Source: Candidatus Mediterraneibacter merdipullorum (GTDB lineage Bacteria; Bacillota; Clostridia; Lachnospirales; Lachnospiraceae). From it: a stretch of 64,000 bases of DNA. Made by a program: the position numbers and the translations under genes. The DNA lies in assembly GCA_019117125.1 (NCBI GenBank), contig DXAL01000017.1, positions 1 to 64,000 on the forward strand. Reading direction: 5' to 3'. Below are positions 24,101-32,408 of this stretch, in pieces. The notes beneath the pieces were generated by a model. It saw nothing but the letters and a program-made list of their open reading frames with translations. It ran no database searches and had not been told where the DNA came from. Position 1 is the first letter of the stretch, and each line of letters starts with the position of its first letter.

Positions 24101-25400
24101 GGCCGCCATCCGGGTGCGCGAGCAGAAGAAGGCGGAGCGGACCATCCGCCCGGCATCCATTGAAAAGGTACCCTTTACCAAAGAGATGCGCAAAACCCAT
24201 ACCATTCTCTGCCCCCAGATGTCTCCCATCCACTTCGAGCTTCTGGAGCCTGCGTTCAAGGCTGCGGGATACAAAATCGAGGTGCTTCCCAACGACAACC
24301 GCCAGGCAGTGGACATGGGGCTGAAATATGTGAACAACGACGCGTGCTATCCGTCCCTCATCGTGGTCGGACAGATTATGGACGCCATCCTCTCCGGGAA
24401 CTACGACACAGACCATCTGGCCGTCATCATCAGCCAGACCGGAGGCGGCTGCCGCGCGTCCAACTATATCGGCTTTATCCGCCGGGCGCTGAAGAAGGCG
24501 GGATACGCCCACATCCCGGTCATCTCCATCAACTTAAGCGGTCTGGAGGCAAATCCGGGCTTCAAGATTACGCTCCCGCTGGCAGTGCGCATCGCATACG
24601 CGGCGGTATTCGGCGACATTTTCATGAAATGCGTCTACCGCATGCGCCCCTATGAGGCAGTGCCGGGCAGCGTCAACGCCGTACACCGCAAATGGGTGTC
24701 TGTGGTACAGAAATTCGTCTCTGAGGGCTATCCGTCCCGCCGGAGATTTAAGAAGCTCTGCCGCGATATCATCCGGGACTTTGACAATGTGGAAATCCTG
24801 GACATCAGGAAACCGCGTGTGGGCGTGGTCGGAGAGATTCTCGTAAAATTCCTGCCTGCGGCAAACAACTATCTGGTGGACCTTCTGGAAGCGGAAGGCG
24901 CCGAGGCAGTCGTACCGGACCTCATCGACTTCATGCAGTACTGCTTCTACAACCAGAACTTCAAAGTGTCCCACCTGGGATTCAAAAAATCCAAGGCGCT
25001 CCTCGGCAACCTGGGCATCAAAGCCGTAGAATGGCTGCGCGGACCGGCATCGAAAGCATTTGCCGAGAGCAGGCACTTCACCCCGCCGGCGCACATCGAG
25101 GACCTGGCGAAGATGGCGTCTGAGATTGTCTCCATCGGAAACCAGACCGGCGAGGGATGGTTCCTGACCGGCGAGATGCTGGAACTCATCCACAGCGGCG
25201 CGGGCAACATCGTGTGCACCCAGCCCTTCGCCTGCCTGCCGAACCATGTGGTCGGAAAAGGCGTCATCAAAGAGCTGCGGAGGAGACATCCGGAGTCCAA
25301 TATTGTGGCAATCGACTTTGACCCGGGCGCAAGCGAAGTCAACCAGCTCAACAGAATCAAACTGATGCTGTCGACTGCCTTCAAGAACCTGGAAAAATAA
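21159..25400 (+). CDS. giant 2-hydroxyacyl-CoA dehydratase activase/dehydratase-related protein
   Basis: A 1413-residue fusion. Residues about 8-270 and 325-590 are two BadF/BcrA-type ATPase domains ([18 protein letters not shown] and [18 protein letters not shown]), each with a cysteine loop ([10 protein letters not shown] and [10 protein letters not shown]) typical of the activator's [4Fe-4S] cluster. From about 610 a Cys-rich [10 protein letters not shown]...GNRCERGLG region begins a DUF2229/HgdB-like part that continues to the end. Stand-alone activators (HgdC) drive one electron into 2-hydroxyacyl-CoA dehydratases with ATP. The joined form is common in Clostridia, but its substrate is unknown. 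The ATG at 21159 has TTGGAGAAT upstream; TTG at 21144 is less likely. The gene is monocistronic with a strong terminator. Confidence 0.88.
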   Translation: MNPKELHTLGIDIGSTTVKIAILDEENEVLFSDYERHYANIQETLSDLLGRALYKLGPIHVCPVITGSGGLTLAKNLDVPFVQEVIAVSTALQDYAPQTDVAIELGGEDAKIIYFEGGNVEQRMNGVCAGGTGSFIDQMASLLQTDASGLNEYAKNYQALYSIAARCGVFAKSDIQPLINDGASREDLAASIFQAVVNQTISGLACGKPIRGHVAFLGGPLHFLSELRAAFIRTLKLDDEHIIAPNHSHLFAAIGSALNSKKDTVVALRELQNRLERKVKMEIEVERLEPLFASNAEYEAFTARHAKHQVPVKDLATYKGKAFLGIDAGSTTTKAALVGEDGTLLYSFYHNNDGDPLGTTIAAIKDIYAQLPEDVEIVHSCSTGYGEALIKAALMLDEGEVETVAHFYAAAFFEPDVDCILDIGGQDMKCIKIKNQTVDSVQLNEACSSGCGSFIETFAKSLNYSVEDFAHEALYAQNPIDLGTRCTVFMNSKVKQAQKEGASVADISAGLAYSVIKNALFKVIKVSSASELGNHIVVQGGTFYNNAVLRSFEKIAGCDAIRPDIAGIMGAFGAALIARERYTDCEGTTMLSIDDIRSMEYSTTMTKCRGCTNTCRLTINHFSGGRKFITGNRCERGLGKEKAKNTMPNLFDYKLHRYFDYEPLSEAEAARGEIGIPRVLNMYENYPFWFTFFTKLGFRVVLSPASTRKIYELGIESIPSESECYPAKLAHGHVQWLINKGVKHIFYPSVPYERNEFQEANNHYNCPIVTSYPENIKNNMDAIVNGEVDFIHPFLNLQSEETISYRLIEELGGKFSLSDSEITAAVHDAWTELAACREDMRKKGEETIRFLKETGNRGIVLAGRPYHIDPEVNHGLPEMITSYNIAVLTEDSVSHLHQVERPLNVMDQWMYHSRLYAAANYVKTTENLDLIQLNSFGCGLDAVTTDEVADILTGSDKIYTTLKIDEVNNLGAARIRVRSLLAAIRVREQKKAERTIRPASIEKVPFTKEMRKTHTILCPQMSPIHFELLEPAFKAAGYKIEVLPNDNRQAVDMGLKYVNNDACYPSLIVVGQIMDAILSGNYDTDHLAVIISQTGGGCRASNYIGFIRRALKKAGYAHIPVISINLSGLEANPGFKITLPLAVRIAYAAVFGDIFMKCVYRMRPYEAVPGSVNAVHRKWVSVVQKFVSEGYPSRRRFKKLCRDIIRDFDNVEILDIRKPRVGVVGEILVKFLPAANNYLVDLLEAEGAEAVVPDLIDFMQYCFYNQNFKVSHLGFKKSKALLGNLGIKAVEWLRGPASKAFAESRHFTPPAHIEDLAKMASEIVSIGNQTGEGWFLTGEMLELIHSGAGNIVCTQPFACLPNHVVGKGVIKELRRRHPESNIVAIDFDPGASEVNQLNRIKLMLSTAFKNLEK

Positions 25401-25421
25401 AAATCGACGCAAAAATCGATA

Positions 25422-25468
25422 AAAAACCCCTGCCGGTTCATCATTCAGAATTCCGGCAGGGGTTTTTC
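25422..25468 (+). terminator. rho-independent terminator of the activase gene
   Basis: AAACCCCTGCCGG and CCGGCAGGGGTTTTT form a strong hairpin with a T-run, 22 bases after the stop. Confidence 0.95.
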
Positions 25469-25505
25469 TATCGGAGCATTCCCTATGCGGCGGTGTACCT
25501 AAGAT

Positions 25506-25919
25506 TTATTGTTTATTCTTCCGTCTGTAAACGGCTGTCTCAATGCATCCGAAAACGCTTACTCCCATCAGCGCAAGCCAGAATACAAGAGCGCTGTTCT
25601 CTCCCGTCTGAGGGCTGCCCGCCTGTTTCACATCTGAGTCATCCTTTTGCGGCTCCGACGGGGTTTCCATGCTCCTCAGTTGATTGCAGCTAAAGAACGC
25701 CTGATTCCCAATGGCAGTGACCGGCTTGCCATCTATCTCCGTCGGGATTGTGATGTCCGTTCCGCTTCCTGTATACTTCGTTATTGTTACGCCGTCACCG
25801 TTGTCTTCATATGTAAAACCGTTATAAGACGCCGCTGAAACCGTCAATGGCATAAGACCAATCAACAGCAGAACAGACAGAAACACCGGCAGCGCCCTTT
25901 TTCTTATTTTTTCTTTTAT
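25506..25919 (-). CDS. short secreted surface protein, truncated BspA-like repeat plus PQTG anchor
   Basis: The frame reads (M)KEKIRKRALPVFLSVLL...SAA, a complete signal peptide, if translation begins at ATA (25919-25917), ten bases after an AGAGAGG. A GTG start at 25886 would drop the charged n-region. The mature part has about one and a half BspA-type leucine-rich repeat units (ITIPTEIDGKPVTAIGNQAF), then an abrupt change to a hydrophilic linker and SPQTGENSALVFWLALMG with a basic tail. Such proteins normally carry many repeats, so this 137-codon gene looks like the head and tail of a longer gene after internal deletion. It may be a decaying gene or a working small anchored protein. The PQTG tail suggests sortase attachment. 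Confidence 0.6.
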   Translation of the reverse strand: MKEKIRKRALPVFLSVLLLIGLMPLTVSAASYNGFTYEDNGDGVTITKYTGSGTDITIPTEIDGKPVTAIGNQAFFSCNQLRSMETPSEPQKDDSDVKQAGSPQTGENSALVFWLALMGVSVFGCIETAVYRRKNKQ

Positions 25920-25969
25920 AGCTAAACATCCTCTCTTTCTTTTTCTGTTGTTAGCGTCTTACATAACTT

Positions 25970-26015
25970 AAAAAGGCGCATCAAGCCCGGAAAAACACGG
26001 GCATGATGCACCTTT
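25970..26015 (-). terminator. rho-independent terminator
   Basis: AAAGGTGCATCATGCCCG and its partner form a hairpin followed on the minus strand by CTTTTTAAG. It lies between the 83-residue membrane protein gene and the short surface protein gene, so the latter needs its own transcription start close to 25930-25970. Confidence 0.7.
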
Positions 26016-26149
26016 GAAAAGACGATTGATTTTTTCTTAACAGTACAAAAAGACAGCGGTCTGCTGCCTATGTATGTATGTATGAATCTTTCTTTTCCTT
26101 CATAGGATACAGAAAATCCCGTCTGATTGCAACATGACGGCGGCAAAAA
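26016..26149. other. non-coding stretch
   Basis: Apart from the terminators on either side, nothing convincing is seen here. An open frame on the minus strand over 25922-26380 has no ribosome site, crosses both terminators and has no recognisable content. Confidence 0.5.
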
Positions 26150-26196
26150 ACGCCGGAAGTTCTGCAAAAAAGAGAACATACCGGCGTATTTTTTTA
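26150..26196. terminator. bidirectional terminator
   Basis: ACGCCGG and CCGGCGT enclose an inner GTTCT/AGAAC stem. T-runs follow on both strands (TTTTTTT on plus, TTTTTTG on minus). It ends the 83-residue membrane protein gene. Confidence 0.75.
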
Positions 26197-26220
26197 TGTG
26201 TAAAGCGATAAAAGCAGTCT

Positions 26221-26472
26221 TTATTCTCCGATGCGGTAAAGGAACAGGCATCCTCCGAACAGTCCGAATATCAGTCCCGCATAACCGCCTGCGCAGAACA
26301 TATCTGCCAGCGCTGTCACAAGGTCTTTCCCGGCGACCGTGCATACCAGAAGCCCCGCCAGGACTCCGGCAATCGTCCATCCGACAATCATCACCGGAAG
26401 GAACAGTGAGACCGCGTGGCTGTTATCTGTATATTTTGTAATGAAATTCCATAATCCTCTGTACATATCCAT
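26221..26472 (-). CDS. small membrane protein, unknown function
   Basis: An 83-residue hydrophobic protein with about two to three membrane helices (SLFLPVMIVGWTIAGVLAGL, then LADMFCAGGYAGLIFG...). I do not recognise a family. The first ATG (26472) and another at 26466 are both preceded only by a GGGGG run, which is itself part of a hairpin (26474-26526). It lies downstream of the HAD gene on the same strand, with 120 bases between them. Confidence 0.6.
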   Translation of the reverse strand: MDMYRGLWNFITKYTDNSHAVSLFLPVMIVGWTIAGVLAGLLVCTVAGKDLVTALADMFCAGGYAGLIFGLFGGCLFLYRIGE

Positions 26473-26473
26473 G

Positions 26474-26526
26474 CCCCCGTTTTTGCTGTGGCTTCTCTTC
26501 TGCTACAGCTTTATTGTAAACGGGGG
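26474..26526. repeat. hairpin at the 5' end of the small membrane protein gene
   Basis: CCCCCGTTT and AAACGGGGG form the outer stem and GCTGTGG with CTACAGC an inner one. On the minus strand the GGGGG arm is the only ribosome-site-like sequence before the start codon, so the hairpin could mask translation initiation. No T-run follows, so it is a poor terminator. Confidence 0.65.
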
Positions 26527-26592
26527 ATGTAAAAACTATCCCGGGTTCTGTGTAAAATCCATGTAAAATCACCCTTCCGGGCAGCGCTCTTC

Positions 26593-27246
26593 CTAAAGCA
26601 GGAGGTCCGCGACATCAGACGGCTGGGCGGCAATCCCTTCCGCTCCTGCCCGCTCCAGTTCTTCCCGGCTTCCGTACCCGTAGAGCACGCCCAGGCTGTG
26701 GAGCCCGGCTTTCCCTGCTCCGATGATATCATGGCTGCGGTCCCCGACCATCACCGTACGCGCTCTTTCCTCCCGGGAAATACCGCATGTTTCCAGCACA
26801 TATTCGATGACCTCGGATTTGACGGTCCTTGTCCCGTCCATACAGGCTCCGCCGATGAAGTCAAAATGCCGGTCAAACCCGAAATGTTCCGCGATGCGGC
26901 GGGCGTACAGCTCCGGTTTCGATGTCGCCATCAGCACCCGAATGCCGGCGCGCCTGATACGCATCAGCATCTCCGGCACTCCTTCGTAGACCCGGTTCTC
27001 GAAAATGCCCCGGTCGCCGTAATACTCCCGGTATGCCGCGACCATGGCTGCGCCCTCTTCCCGCGTGAGGGAAAACACCTTCTGGAACTGTTCCATCAGC
27101 GGCGGTCCGATGAACGACCGCAGCACTTCCTCTGACGGCTCCGTCAGACCTTTCCTGCGGACGGCATAGCGTATGGCATGGATGATGCCCGGTCCGGAAT
27201 CCGTAATCGTCCCGTCCAGGTCAAAAAGGGCTGTTGTGTATCTCAT
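26593..27246 (-). CDS. HAD phosphatase, phosphoglycolate phosphatase-like
   Basis: A 217-residue class IA HAD hydrolase with ALFDLDGTITDSGPGI (nucleophile), VLMATSKPE (motif II), the Lys in TVKSEVIEY, and VMVGDRSHDIIGA (motif IV). It is close to the Gph/PpaX type, which removes phosphate from phosphoglycolate or hydrolyses pyrophosphate. The start at 27246 follows AGAAAGGAG nine bases upstream and lies 17 bases after greA; an upstream TTG overlapping the greA stop is less likely. Probably cotranscribed with greA. Confidence 0.9.
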   Translation of the reverse strand: MRYTTALFDLDGTITDSGPGIIHAIRYAVRRKGLTEPSEEVLRSFIGPPLMEQFQKVFSLTREEGAAMVAAYREYYGDRGIFENRVYEGVPEMLMRIRRAGIRVLMATSKPELYARRIAEHFGFDRHFDFIGGACMDGTRTVKSEVIEYVLETCGISREERARTVMVGDRSHDIIGAGKAGLHSLGVLYGYGSREELERAGAEGIAAQPSDVADLLL

Positions 27247-27263
27247 CCTGCTTTTCTCCTTTC

Positions 27264-27767
27264 TCAAAAACTCCGGATGTGGTCGTTCTCTTCGCTCTCT
27301 GTCTTGATGACTTTCCGGATAACGACATAATATCCGTAATCAGCATTGACTTTCACATATACCCGGTCTCCCTCCCGGTGTCCGAGGAGCGCCTTTCCAA
27401 TGGGCGACTCGATACTGACAAGTCCGTTCAGGGAACTGCCCCTCACCGATGTGACGATGCGGTATGTCTCCACTTCCCCGTCATCCTCGCAGTAGAGCTC
27501 CACCGTATTATTGAGCCCCACTTCATCTGCGCCCGAATGGTCCTCCACAATGACAGCGGTCTTTAACATCCTCTCCAGATAGCGGATGCGGCTCTCGTTC
27601 CGGTTCTTCTCCTTCTTTGCCGCATGGTATTCAAAGTTCTCGCTTAAGTCCCCGTGGGAGCGCGCCTCCTTCACCGCTTCGATGAGTTCTTTTCTCTCCA
27701 CCAGCTTCCGGTGCTCGATTTCCGCCTGTATCTTTTCCACGTCGCTTTTTGTCAGTTTTTCACGCAT
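27264..27767 (-). CDS. greA: transcription elongation factor GreA/GreB family
   Basis: Gre factors insert a coiled coil into the secondary channel of RNA polymerase and stimulate transcript cleavage to rescue backtracked complexes. The 167-residue protein has the N-terminal antiparallel coiled coil with the acidic tip ARSHGDLSENFEYHAAK and a C-terminal FKBP-like domain (VSIESPIGKALLGHREGD). The sequence is somewhat divergent, so it may be a second Gre copy. It is 162 bases behind gpmI and directly precedes the HAD gene. Confidence 0.93.
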   Translation of the reverse strand: MREKLTKSDVEKIQAEIEHRKLVERKELIEAVKEARSHGDLSENFEYHAAKKEKNRNESRIRYLERMLKTAVIVEDHSGADEVGLNNTVELYCEDDGEVETYRIVTSVRGSSLNGLVSIESPIGKALLGHREGDRVYVKVNADYGYYVVIRKVIKTESEENDHIRSF

Positions 27768-27929
27768 CTGTCTTCCTTCTTTCCATCCCCGGGCGCTGCC
27801 TGTCAGGGACCTGTTTTCTGCATGACAGAGAAAAGACAGAGGCGCGGTCTCTTTTGTCCGTGCCCCTGTGCTGTTCGTTCTGTCTTCGTTTTATCTCTGC
27901 CCTGTCTCTATCGTCAATATACACTGACG

Positions 27930-29468
27930 CTATTTTACGATGAGGGATTTTCCGCTCATCTCTTTCGGCTGTTCCATCCCCATCATCTCTATGAGGGTCG
28001 GCGCGATATCCGCCAGGCAGCCGCCCTCTCTCAGTCTGTAGGACGGGTCTGCATTCACGAGGATGAAGGGCACCTGATTGGTCGTATGCGCGGTGAACGG
28101 CTCGCCGGTCTCCTCGTCGATGAGCTGTTCTGCATTTCCGTGGTCCGCGCAGATGAACATCTGTCCGTTCACTTCTTTTACCGCGTCCACTGCTCTGCCC
28201 ACACACTGGTCGACCGCCTCGATGGCTTTGACCGCCGCAGCCTCGACTCCGGTGTGTCCCACCATATCCGGGTTTGCAAAGTTGATGATGATGACATCGT
28301 ATTTCTCCGAGCGGATTGCCTCCACCAGCTTGTCGCATACTTCGTAAGCGCTCATCTCCGGCTTCAGGTCATATGTGGCAACCTTCGGTGATTTCACGAG
28401 GATGCGGTCCTCACCCGGATTCGGCTCCTCTACGCCGCCGTTGAAGAAGAAGGTCACGTGCGCATACTTCTCGGTCTCAGCGATACGCGCCTGCTTCAGT
28501 CCGTTTGCTGCCAGGAATTCGCCGAAGGTGTTCGTGATTTCCTCTTTCACGAATGCCACCAGCTTGTTCGGGATGGTCACATCGTATTCTGTAAAGCATA
28601 CATAAGTGGTCTTTACTCTCTCGCCGCGGTCAAATCCTGTGAAATCGTCATCGCAGAATGTTCTCGTAATCTCTCTTGCACGGTCCGGACGGAAGTTGAA
28701 GAAGATGATGGAATCCCCGGTCTTTACCGTCGCCGTCGGAGCGCCGTCCTTCATCACGACCATCGGCACGACGAACTCGTCGGTCACGTCTTTCTCATAG
28801 GAGGTCTGGATTCCCTCCGGCGCGGAAGCCGCCTGGTCTCCCTCGCCGTAAACAAGGGCACGGTAAGCCTTCTCCACACGGTCCCAGCGGTTGTCGCGGT
28901 CCATCGCGTAATAGCGCCCGGATACCGTAGCCACTTCGCCAACGCCAATCTCCTTCATCTTTGCTTCCAGCTCTTCCACGTACTCTTTTCCGGATGCCGG
29001 CGGTGTGTCACGTCCGTCCAGGAAGCAGTGTACGTACACTTTCTCGATGCCCTGTCTCTTTGCCAGCTCGAGCAGCCCGTAAATATGCGTATTATGGCTG
29101 TGCACGCCGCCGTCAGAGACCAGACCCATCAGGTGCAGTGCGGAATCATTTTTCTTTACATTTTCACATGCTGCCACAAGGGCTTTATTTTCAAAGAAAT
29201 CCCCGTCCTGGATGGCTTTCGTGATTTTCGTCAGGTCCTGATATACGATGCGCCCTGCGCCCATGTTCAGGTGCCCCACCTCGGAGTTGCCCATCTGACC
29301 ATCCGGGAGACCCACTGCCATGCCGCTGGCATTTCCTCTCACAAACGGGCATGTTGCCATCAGTTCATCCATCACCGGCGTCGCAGCTTCAGCGACCGCG
29401 TTGCCGTGCCGGTCATCTCTTAAGCCGTAGCCGTCTAATATCATCAATACGGTTGGTTTCTTGCTCAT
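27930..29468 (-). CDS. gpmI: 2,3-bisphosphoglycerate-independent phosphoglycerate mutase
   Basis: GpmI interconverts 3- and 2-phosphoglycerate using Mn2+ in glycolysis. The 512-residue protein has the alkaline phosphatase fold: VLMILDGYGLR (metal site), MGNSEVGHLNMGAG with the phosphorylated Ser, FFNFRPDRAREITR, and FANPDMVGHTG with ADHGNAEQ near the C-terminus for the second metal site. The start MSKKPTV at 29468 has AAAGGAG eight bases upstream; the ATG two codons earlier is too close to that site. It has its own promoter rather than reading through from tpiA. Confidence 0.98.
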   Translation of the reverse strand: MSKKPTVLMILDGYGLRDDRHGNAVAEAATPVMDELMATCPFVRGNASGMAVGLPDGQMGNSEVGHLNMGAGRIVYQDLTKITKAIQDGDFFENKALVAACENVKKNDSALHLMGLVSDGGVHSHNTHIYGLLELAKRQGIEKVYVHCFLDGRDTPPASGKEYVEELEAKMKEIGVGEVATVSGRYYAMDRDNRWDRVEKAYRALVYGEGDQAASAPEGIQTSYEKDVTDEFVVPMVVMKDGAPTATVKTGDSIIFFNFRPDRAREITRTFCDDDFTGFDRGERVKTTYVCFTEYDVTIPNKLVAFVKEEITNTFGEFLAANGLKQARIAETEKYAHVTFFFNGGVEEPNPGEDRILVKSPKVATYDLKPEMSAYEVCDKLVEAIRSEKYDVIIINFANPDMVGHTGVEAAAVKAIEAVDQCVGRAVDAVKEVNGQMFICADHGNAEQLIDEETGEPFTAHTTNQVPFILVNADPSYRLREGGCLADIAPTLIEMMGMEQPKEMSGKSLIVK

Positions 29469-29516
29469 ATCCATATCTCCTTTATCTGTACATTTCGGTG
29501 ATTTGTCCCGATACCT

Positions 29517-29545
29517 ATTGTACCCGCTTTAAGCAGATTTTTCAA
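29517..29545 (-). promoter_or_regulatory. gpmI promoter
   Basis: TTGAAA (29540-29545), 17 bases, TACAAT (29517-29522) on the minus strand, between the AbiEi-like gene and gpmI. Confidence 0.85.
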
Positions 29546-29574
29546 GATGAAGATAGTGTGCGGCAGACTACTTA

Positions 29575-30162
29575 TCATCGTGCAGTCTCATACATCCACT
29601 CCAATCTCGGTATCTTGTAATCTGACATCGGCGACAGATACTGTGCCAGTGTATGCGGTACAGACAGTCTGTCCAGATTTTCAATCTTATCATAACTGTT
29701 GAGAATATCCAGTGTTTCTATGACTGGAATTGTCTCATCTGTAAGTTCAACAGAAATCTTCTTCACAGATACATTTTTGATTTTCTTTCTGTCTTCAGAC
29801 AACATTTTGGAATATACTTCTACATATTTACTGAGCTGAGTAGTTATCCCTTTCTTGTTATACAACCGATAGCCCACAAGCACGCCTTGTCCTTCTCCAA
29901 TATAATAGTCGACAATCTCTTTGTCAGAGATTGGGATTTCCCCAAACCTGCCGGTTCTGGGTCTGTAATATAATCCTTTCGCCAAGTGCACAGCTTTCCC
30001 CGCCTTTGTCAGCCTCTCCAGTGACTTGTAAAAGGTCTGCTCCGGGATGTCCACAGGCAGTGTCCGATATAACTCTCTGGCAACAATGGGGGTATTCGGT
30101 TCGCAGCGCAGGCGGTGCATGCCATAAAAACAATCCGAAAAAACAGTCCGGGGCTGACGCAT
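29575..30162 (-). CDS. AbiEi/DUF6088-like orphan antitoxin-type protein, perhaps incomplete
   Basis: A 195-codon frame resembling the AbiEi antitoxin/DUF6088 group: a winged-helix part (ARELYRTLPVDIPEQTFYKS, ERLTKAGKAVHLAKGLYYRP) followed by VDYYIGEGQGVLVGYRLYNK and KGITTQLSKYVEV. In AbiE systems this protein represses and neutralises the AbiEii nucleotidyltransferase; no toxin gene is present here. Base composition is visibly richer in A and T than the neighbours, suggesting transfer. It sits between tpiA and gpmI behind the tpiA terminator. No ribosome site precedes 30162 or the next ATG, and the C-terminus stops early compared with what I recall of the family, so it may be a remnant. Confidence 0.6.
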   Translation of the reverse strand: MRQPRTVFSDCFYGMHRLRCEPNTPIVARELYRTLPVDIPEQTFYKSLERLTKAGKAVHLAKGLYYRPRTGRFGEIPISDKEIVDYYIGEGQGVLVGYRLYNKKGITTQLSKYVEVYSKMLSEDRKKIKNVSVKKISVELTDETIPVIETLDILNSYDKIENLDRLSVPHTLAQYLSPMSDYKIPRLEWMYETAR

Positions 30163-30213
30163 AAATAAGGAGACTCTGAACGGTACAAAAGAACCGAAAA
30201 GTCCATTGCAGGC

Positions 30214-30250
30214 AAAAAAAGAGAACGGTTATCACGCCGTTCTCCTTTTT
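30214..30250. terminator. terminator after tpiA
   Basis: GAGAACGG (30221-30228) pairs with CCGTTCTC (30237-30244). The minus strand continues with TTTTTTT, ending the gap-pgk-tpiA transcript. Confidence 0.85.
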
Positions 30251-30273
30251 CCGCTTATCTGTATTTCTGAGGA

Positions 30274-31023
30274 TTATTTGTAGTTTACAATCTTCCCGAA
30301 ATCTGCTTTCAGGGAAGCGCCGCCTACCAGACCGCCGTCGATGTCAGCCTGTGCAAAGAGCTCTGCTGCATTTCCTGCATTTACAGAACCGCCGTACTGG
30401 ATGCGGATTGCTTCTGCTGTAGCCTCGTCATATACTTCAGCCACGCACTGGCGGATGCCCTTGCAGACTTCTTCAGCCTGCTCTGTCGTAGCTGTCTTGC
30501 CTGTTCCGATTGCCCAGATCGGCTCGTAAGCGATGACCATGGTCTTTGCCTGGTCTGCCGTTACATTCTGAAGACCTACTTTCACCTGCTGGCGGATGAA
30601 GTCCATTGTCACGCCCTGCTCTCTCTGCTCCAGAGTCTCGCCGCAGCACATAATCGGTGTGATGCCGTGCTCGAACGCTTTGAGGACTTTCTTGTTTACA
30701 TCTTCATTCGTCTCACCGAAGTAGTCTCTTCTCTCGGAGTGTCCGAGAACCACGTATTTCACGCCTGCATCTACGAGCATAGCCGGAGAAATCTCGCCTG
30801 TGTAAGCTCCACTCTCCTCGAAGTACATGTTCTCAGCGCCAACCTGGATGTTTGTTCCTTTTGCCGCCTCTACAACCGGTACGATGTCGATTGCCGGCAC
30901 GCAGAATACTACGTCAACTTCTTCATTCGCTACTAACGGTTTCAGTTCTTCTACCAGAGCAACTGCCTCGCTCGGTGTCTTGTTCATTTTCCAGTTTCCT
31001 GCAACGATTTTCTTTCTTGCCAT
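30274..31023 (-). CDS. tpiA: triosephosphate isomerase
   Basis: TpiA interconverts dihydroxyacetone phosphate and glyceraldehyde 3-phosphate. The 249-residue TIM barrel has AGNWKMNKT (substrate Lys), [13 protein letters not shown] (catalytic His), and [15 protein letters not shown] (catalytic Glu and flexible loop 6). It is the third gene of gap-pgk-tpiA, 55 bases behind pgk, and its transcript ends at a strong hairpin. Confidence 0.99.
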   Translation of the reverse strand: MARKKIVAGNWKMNKTPSEAVALVEELKPLVANEEVDVVFCVPAIDIVPVVEAAKGTNIQVGAENMYFEESGAYTGEISPAMLVDAGVKYVVLGHSERRDYFGETNEDVNKKVLKAFEHGITPIMCCGETLEQREQGVTMDFIRQQVKVGLQNVTADQAKTMVIAYEPIWAIGTGKTATTEQAEEVCKGIRQCVAEVYDEATAEAIRIQYGGSVNAGNAAELFAQADIDGGLVGGASLKADFGKIVNYK

Positions 31024-31078
31024 TTTTGTATATCTCCTTAAAAAATATTTTTTACATCTGCCACGTTCACGATGCTGC

Positions 31079-32278
31079 TTACCGGTCGTTCGCCGCTGCT
31101 ACTCCCGGCAGCTCCTTCCCTTCGAGGAACTCAAGTGAAGCGCCGCCGCCTGTTGAGATGTGTGTCATCTTGTCGCCGTAGCCGAGCTGGTTTACAGCTG
31201 CTGCGGAATCGCCGCCGCCGATGATGGTCACTGCGTCTGTGTCAGCAAGGGCTGCCGCCACCGTCTTAGTTCCGTCTGCGAACTTCGGCATCTCGAAGCA
31301 TCCCATCGGTCCGTTCCACACAACAGTCTTCGCGGATTTCACAGCCTCTGCGTACATTTTCGCCGTCTCCGGTCCGATATCGAGACCCATCCAGCCGTCC
31401 GGAATCTCGTTCTGAGCCACGACTTTTGTATTCGCTTCGTTGGAGAATGCGTCTGCTGCGATGGCATCTACCGGAAGGAGCAGTTTCACGCCCTTCTCCT
31501 CTGCCTTCTTCACCATGTCAAGTGCGTACTGGAGATAATCTTCCTCAAGAAGAGAATTTCCTACGTTTCCGCCCTGTGCCTTTGTAAATGTGTAGCACAT
31601 TCCGCCGCCGATGATGAGGGTGTCAACCTTCTCAAGCAGGTTGTTGATAACGGAAATCTTGCTGGATACTTTGGAACCGCCGAGGATTGCCACGAAGGGT
31701 CTCTCCGGAGTCTCTACCGCGTTTCCGAGGAATTTGATTTCTTTCTCCATCAGGTATCCCACAACCGCTGTGTCCACATACTGTGTCACGCCTACGTTGG
31801 AGCAGTGCGCTCTGTGGGCTGTACCGAATGCATCGTTTACGAATACGTCGCAGAGAGAAGCAAGCTCTTTGGAGAATGCCTCGCCGTTCTTTGTCTCCTC
31901 TGCTCTGTAGCGTGTGTTCTCAAGAAGGATGACATCGCCGTCGTTCATCGCCTCTACCGCTGCCTTTGCGTTCGGTCCTACGACTTCCGGGTCAGCCGCG
32001 AATTTCACTTCCTGTCCGAGAAGCTCGGAAAGCCTTGCCGCTACCGGTGCAAGTGAAAGCTCCGGCTTGGGCTCCCCCTTCGGTTTGCCGAGGTGTGAGC
32101 AGAGGATGACTTTTCCTCCGTCCGCAATCAGCTTCTTGATGGTCGGGAGCGCTGCCACGATGCGGGTCTCATCTGTAATCTGACCGTCTTTGAGCGGTAC
32201 GTTGAAATCGCATCTCACAAGGACTCTCTGACCCTTTACATTGATGTCGTCTACTGTTTTTTTGTTAAGTGCTGCCAT
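31079..32278 (-). CDS. pgk: phosphoglycerate kinase
   Basis: Pgk transfers phosphate from 1,3-bisphosphoglycerate to ADP. The 399-residue, two-domain protein shows [15 protein letters not shown] and [10 protein letters not shown] in the N-domain (substrate side), and [27 protein letters not shown] and [12 protein letters not shown] in the C-domain (nucleotide side). Length is typical. It lies 130 bases behind gap, after an imperfect terminator, and 55 bases before tpiA. Confidence 0.99.
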   Translation of the reverse strand: MAALNKKTVDDINVKGQRVLVRCDFNVPLKDGQITDETRIVAALPTIKKLIADGGKVILCSHLGKPKGEPKPELSLAPVAARLSELLGQEVKFAADPEVVGPNAKAAVEAMNDGDVILLENTRYRAEETKNGEAFSKELASLCDVFVNDAFGTAHRAHCSNVGVTQYVDTAVVGYLMEKEIKFLGNAVETPERPFVAILGGSKVSSKISVINNLLEKVDTLIIGGGMCYTFTKAQGGNVGNSLLEEDYLQYALDMVKKAEEKGVKLLLPVDAIAADAFSNEANTKVVAQNEIPDGWMGLDIGPETAKMYAEAVKSAKTVVWNGPMGCFEMPKFADGTKTVAAALADTDAVTIIGGGDSAAAVNQLGYGDKMTHISTGGGASLEFLEGKELPGVAAANDR

Positions 32279-32340
32279 ATTTCATAGCCTCCTGATACTT
32301 TTTCCCGTGCACACATTTTCGGATGCGCACATTTTCTCAT

Positions 32341-32376
32341 TAAAACAGGGTCCGGTCCTACAATAAGACCGGACCC
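32341..32376 (-). terminator. hairpin between gap and pgk
   Basis: GGGTCCGGTC (32348-32357) pairs with GACCGGACCC (32367-32376). On the minus strand only TGTTTTA follows, so it is probably a partial terminator or processing site that lets pgk and tpiA be made at a lower level than gap. Confidence 0.6.
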
Positions 32377-32408
32377 CATTGTGAGTCAAATGATTCGTCG
32401 GAACTGAA

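Noticed and set aside
25922-26380. A 152-codon minus-strand open frame
   Set aside because: It crosses two terminator hairpins, has no ribosome site and no recognisable sequence.
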